Below are positions 21,153-24,186 of a stretch of 24,186 nucleotides of DNA, in pieces. Both the position numbers and the translations under genes were made by a program. This stretch comes from Lentisalinibacter sp037382365. GTDB lineage: Bacteria; Pseudomonadota; Gammaproteobacteria; Steroidobacterales; Woeseiaceae. Location of the stretch: positions 1 through 24,186 of the forward strand of contig JARRPZ010000026.1 in the NCBI GenBank assembly GCA_037382365.1, read 5' to 3'. Position 1 is the stretch's first letter, and each line of letters opens with the position of its first letter. The notes beneath the pieces are model-generated. The model was not told where the DNA came from. It saw only the letters and a program-made list of their open reading frames with translations, and ran no database searches.

Positions 21153-22529
21153 TCAGACGAACGATACCCCCACCTGGAAGAGATCCTCGACTTCCTCTAT
21201 GTGGCGCCGGTCCGTCATGAACAGGATCACGTGATCGTCGGCTTCCACGACCGTATCGTGGTGGGCGAAGATCACTTCGTCGCCCCGGACCAGCGCGGCG
21301 ATGCTCGTCCCGCGCGGCACCGGGATCTCCTCGATGGGGCGCCCCACGACCTTCGAATTCTCGCGGGTGCCGTGGGCCACGGCCTCGATCGCCTCGGCGG
21401 CGCCCCGGCGCAGAGAATGCACCTTCACCACATCGCCCCGCCGCACGTGGGCGAGCAGAGACCCGATGGTGACCTGCTGTGGCGAGATCGCGACGTCGAT
21501 GGGACCCGCCTCGACCAGTTCGGCATAAGACGGCCGGTTGATGAGCGCCATCACCTTGTGCGCGCCGAGGCGCTTCGAGAGCATGGCCGAGAGGATGTTG
21601 GCCTCTTCCGCGTTGGTCACGGCGCAGAATACGTCGGTGGAATCGATGTTCTCCTCGAGCAGAAGTTCCTCGTCGGCCGCATCGCCGACCAGCACGATCG
21701 CCTTCGCCAGCTGCTCCGAGATATGCCTCGCCCGTTCCGGATTGCGCTCGATCACCTTTACCTGGTTGGTCTGCTCCAGGGCGAGGGCGAGACGGAAGCC
21801 GATGTTGCCGCCGCCGGCGATGACCACCCGACGGATCGGATCGTCCAGTTTGCGCATCTCGCTCATGAACACGCGGATGTCCTTGCGGGCCGCGAGGAAG
21901 AAGACCTCGTCGCCTTCGCGGATCACGGTGTCTCCCTCGGGGGTGATGCTCTTGCCTTCCCGGTAGATGGCCGCGATGCGCGCTTCGGCGTTCGGGATGT
22001 GGTCCTTCATGCTCTTCAGTTGCTGGCCCACAAGGAGGCCGTCGCGGTCGGCCCGTGCACCGACCAGCCGTACCCGGCCATCGGCGAATTCCAGCACCTG
22101 CAGCGCCCCGGGATAGAGGATGAGTTGCTCGATGTACTCGCAGACGAGCTGCTCCGGACTGATCAGCACGTCCACCGGCAGGGATTCCTGGGTGAACAGT
22201 TTCTTGGCGTTCATGTATTCCGCCGCGCGGATGCGGGCGATCTTGGTGGGCGTGTGGTAGAGCGTGTAGGCGATCTGACACGCGACCATGTTGGTCTCGT
22301 CGCTGTCGGTGAGTGCGATGATGATATCGGCGTCGCTGGCACCGGCGCGGGCCAGCACGTCCGGGTAGGCGGCGTGCCCGACGACCGTGCGAATGTCGAG
22401 ACGGTCCTGCAGTTCGCGCAGCACCTCCGGCGCGCGATCGACGACCGTGACCTCGTTGGCTTCTTCGCGGGAGAGGTGATAGGCGGCGGACGATCCGACC
22501 TGCCCTGCGCCAAGGATGAGTATCTTCAT
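21153..22529 (-). CDS. trkA: Trk system potassium transporter regulatory subunit TrkA
   Basis: Cytosolic NAD(H)/ATP-binding gating protein of TrkH. The 458-residue product is a tandem RCK duplication: first Rossmann GAGQVGSSAAYHL at 7-19, then a TrkA-C domain (about 145-220), second Rossmann IAGGGNIGFRLALAL around 236-250, and a second TrkA-C domain at the C-terminus. IIALTDSDETNMVACQIA and FCAVTNAEEANILSAMLSK are the paired acidic turns. This is the full-length gammaproteobacterial form. It begins 40 bases after the uvrD stop; no strong promoter or terminator is visible there. Confidence 0.97.
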   Translation of the reverse strand: MKILILGAGQVGSSAAYHLSREEANEVTVVDRAPEVLRELQDRLDIRTVVGHAAYPDVLARAGASDADIIIALTDSDETNMVACQIAYTLYHTPTKIARIRAAEYMNAKKLFTQESLPVDVLISPEQLVCEYIEQLILYPGALQVLEFADGRVRLVGARADRDGLLVGQQLKSMKDHIPNAEARIAAIYREGKSITPEGDTVIREGDEVFFLAARKDIRVFMSEMRKLDDPIRRVVIAGGGNIGFRLALALEQTNQVKVIERNPERARHISEQLAKAIVLVGDAADEELLLEENIDSTDVFCAVTNAEEANILSAMLSKRLGAHKVMALINRPSYAELVEAGPIDVAISPQQVTIGSLLAHVRRGDVVKVHSLRRGAAEAIEAVAHGTRENSKVVGRPIEEIPVPRGTSIAALVRGDEVIFAHHDTVVEADDHVILFMTDRRHIEEVEDLFQVGVSFV

Positions 22530-22569
22530 AGCGTTGCCGGCTGCCGGTTCGCCCGACGTGGCGCTCAGT

Positions 22570-24186
22570 TTACATCAGTTCCAGATTGGCGTAGCTCAGC
22601 ACCAGCCACTTGGTGCCGGCACGCTCGAAGTTGACCTGGACGCGCGCATGGGCTCCCTGGCCTTCGCAGTTCAGCACGACGCCCTCGCCGAACTTACCGT
22701 GACGCACACGCTGCCCCAGCCGGATGCCGTCTTCGCTCGCCGCGGGCTCGCGGCCCGGGCGCGGCGTGCGGCGCGCCGGCGAGATGACCGGGCGACTGAT
22801 CTGGGCGCGCGGCCGGATCTCCTCGACGAGTTCGGCCGGTATCTCGGCGATGAACCGGGACGGCAGCGAGAAGCTGTCCGTGCCGTGCAGGCGGCGCTGC
22901 TCCGCATAGGTTATGTAAAGCTGGCGCATGGCCCTCGTCGTACCCACGTAGCACAGCCGGCGTTCCTCCTCGAGACCGCCCGGATCCGAGATGGAACGCT
23001 GGTGGGGGAACAGGCCGTCTTCCATGCCGCACAGGAAAACGAGCGGGAACTCGAGTCCCTTGGCCGAATGCAGCGTCATGAGCTGCACGCAATCCTCCCA
23101 GGCGTCGGCCTGGCCCTCGCCGGCCTCCAGCGCGGCGTGCGCCAGGAAGGCGTCGAGAGGGGGCATGTCGGTGTCGGTGGTTTCCGGATCGAAGCCCCGG
23201 GCCGCGCTCACCAGCTCTTCCAGGTTTTCCACCCGGGTCGTGGCGCGTTCGCTCTTCTCCTTGCGGAAATGCTCGACGAGGCCGCTGGCCCCGATCACGT
23301 GGTCGACCTGCTCGTGGAGATCGAGGCCCTTCGTGTCCCGGTCCATCGTCTCGATGAGATTCAGGAAAGCCCGGATGGCGTTCGAGGCGCGGGCATTGAC
23401 CCCGTCGTCGCTGGCCAGCGCGCCCGCGGCGCGCCAGAGGGAACAGGCATTGGCCCGGGCGTAGGAGCGCATGGCTTCCACGCTGCGGGCGCCGATGCCG
23501 CGCGTCGGCGTATTCACCACCCGCTCGAAGGACGCATCGTCGTCCCGGTTGGCGATCAGCCGGAGGTAGGCGAGGGCGTCCCTGATCTCGGCACGTTCGA
23601 AGAATCGCAGGCCACCGTAGACCCGGTACGGGATGCGGGCGTTCACGAGCGCCTCTTCCAGCACGCGGGACTGGGCGTTGGACCGATACAGCACCGCGAT
23701 ATCCGCCCGGGCGTTGCCCTGTGTCACCCAGTCGCGGATCCGGTTGATCACGAAGTCGCTCTCGTCCCGTTCGTTGAACGCCGCATAGATGCGGATGGGT
23801 TCTCCCTCGCCGCCCTCGGTCCAGAGGTTCTTGCCCATGCGCCAACCGCTGTATGTGCTCGACCCGCGCACCCCGCCAGCGATAGATGGACTGATCGTCG
23901 TCGCCGACGACGAAGGGGATGCCGCTGCCGCCGGCGAGCATCCGCAGCCAGGCGTACTGGATGGCATTGGTGTCCTGGAATTCGTCCACCAGCAGGTGGC
24001 GGAAACGGCGCTGATAATGCGCCAGCAGTTCCGGGTCCTTGCGCCAGAGTTCATGGGCGCGGAGCAGGAGCTCCGCGAAATCGACCAGCCCGGCCCGGTC
24101 GCACTGTTCCTGGTAGACACGGTAGAGCTCGATCATACGCCGCCGGTTCGGGTCGCCGCCGTCGTCCAGGTGCTCCGGCCGCAGGC
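22570..24186 (-). pseudogene. uvrD: DNA helicase II UvrD, partial at the window edge and frame-broken
   Basis: UvrD unwinds DNA in nucleotide-excision and mismatch repair. From the right edge one frame reads LRPEHLDDGG, DRAGLVDFAELLLRAHELW, LLVDEFQDTNAIQYAWLRML and GDDDQSIYRWRGA up to VEHIQR (CGG codon 23846-23848). After four bases the family sequence resumes in another frame as RMGKNLWTEGGEGEPI (from 23841) and runs intact to the C-terminal Tudor-like end (KWLVLSYANLELM). Between these points E. coli UvrD has about 36 residues including motif IV (EQNYRS); all are absent, equal to roughly 104 missing bases. The product cannot be a working helicase as read. A true deletion or a sequence/assembly gap are both possible. 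The first ~150 residues with Walker A lie outside the window. Confidence 0.88.

Noticed and set aside
21201..22634. Long plus-strand open frame (477 codons) opposite trkA
   Set aside because: Antisense shadow of TrkA with no recognisable domain.
22694..23841. Continuation of the first uvrD frame past the junction as a novel C-terminal domain
   Set aside because: After the junction this frame is Arg/Gly/Pro-rich nonsense, while the true UvrD sequence continues in the neighbouring frame.

Overview
The window is GC-rich, densely coded chromosomal DNA from a gammaproteobacterium. The best evidence is the cluster yibN-like/grxC/secB/gpsA next to envC and yibQ, which is the arrangement known around the Escherichia coli envC-secB region. 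SecB, EnvC, TrkA/TrkH, UvrD and a TatABC operon fit that class. A marine or halophilic lineage is plausible from the TRAP and Trk transport genes, but I cannot name a genus. I recognised no rRNA, tRNA, CRISPR array, insertion sequence or prophage gene.

Layout: bases 76-540 encode TrmL (+), convergent with a minus-strand run of yibN-like rhodanese, grxC, secB and gpsA (2784 down to 549). A divergent promoter region (2785-2888) separates that run from a plus-strand block: envC, ctpA-type S41 protease, yibQ-type polysaccharide deacetylase, yajL and a divergent GGDEF protein (2889-7761). After a candidate promoter near 7792 comes a quartet with overlapping ends: DUF1214, DUF1254, NUDIX and methyltransferase genes (7847-10166). 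A secreted protein made of six Kazal repeats follows, overlapping a GNAT acetyltransferase by one base (10244-11616).

From 11624 to 16138 the minus strand carries dtd, tatA, tatB, tatC and a large HerA/FtsK-like ATPase. A 360-base gap (16139-16498) holds a strong stem-loop followed by a T-rich tract and an AT-rich patch. Then comes dctP (+), a TRAP binding protein with a Tat-type lipoprotein signal. It is convergent with its presumed membrane partners dctQ and dctM (-), which lie directly downstream of trkA and trkH (-). The right edge is the 3' two-thirds of uvrD (-), interrupted by a frame change at about 23842-23845 where helicase motif IV should be.

Working together: EnvC, the S41 protease and YibQ suggest envelope and cell-division maintenance. 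TatABC can export the DctP lipoprotein. TrkAH takes up potassium, and DctPQM probably takes up an organic acid. Most genes are housekeeping. The parts most worth a second look are the six-repeat Kazal protein, the overlapping DUF1214-DUF1254-NUDIX-methyltransferase quartet, the HerA-like ATPase beside tatABC, the 16139-16498 gap and the broken uvrD.
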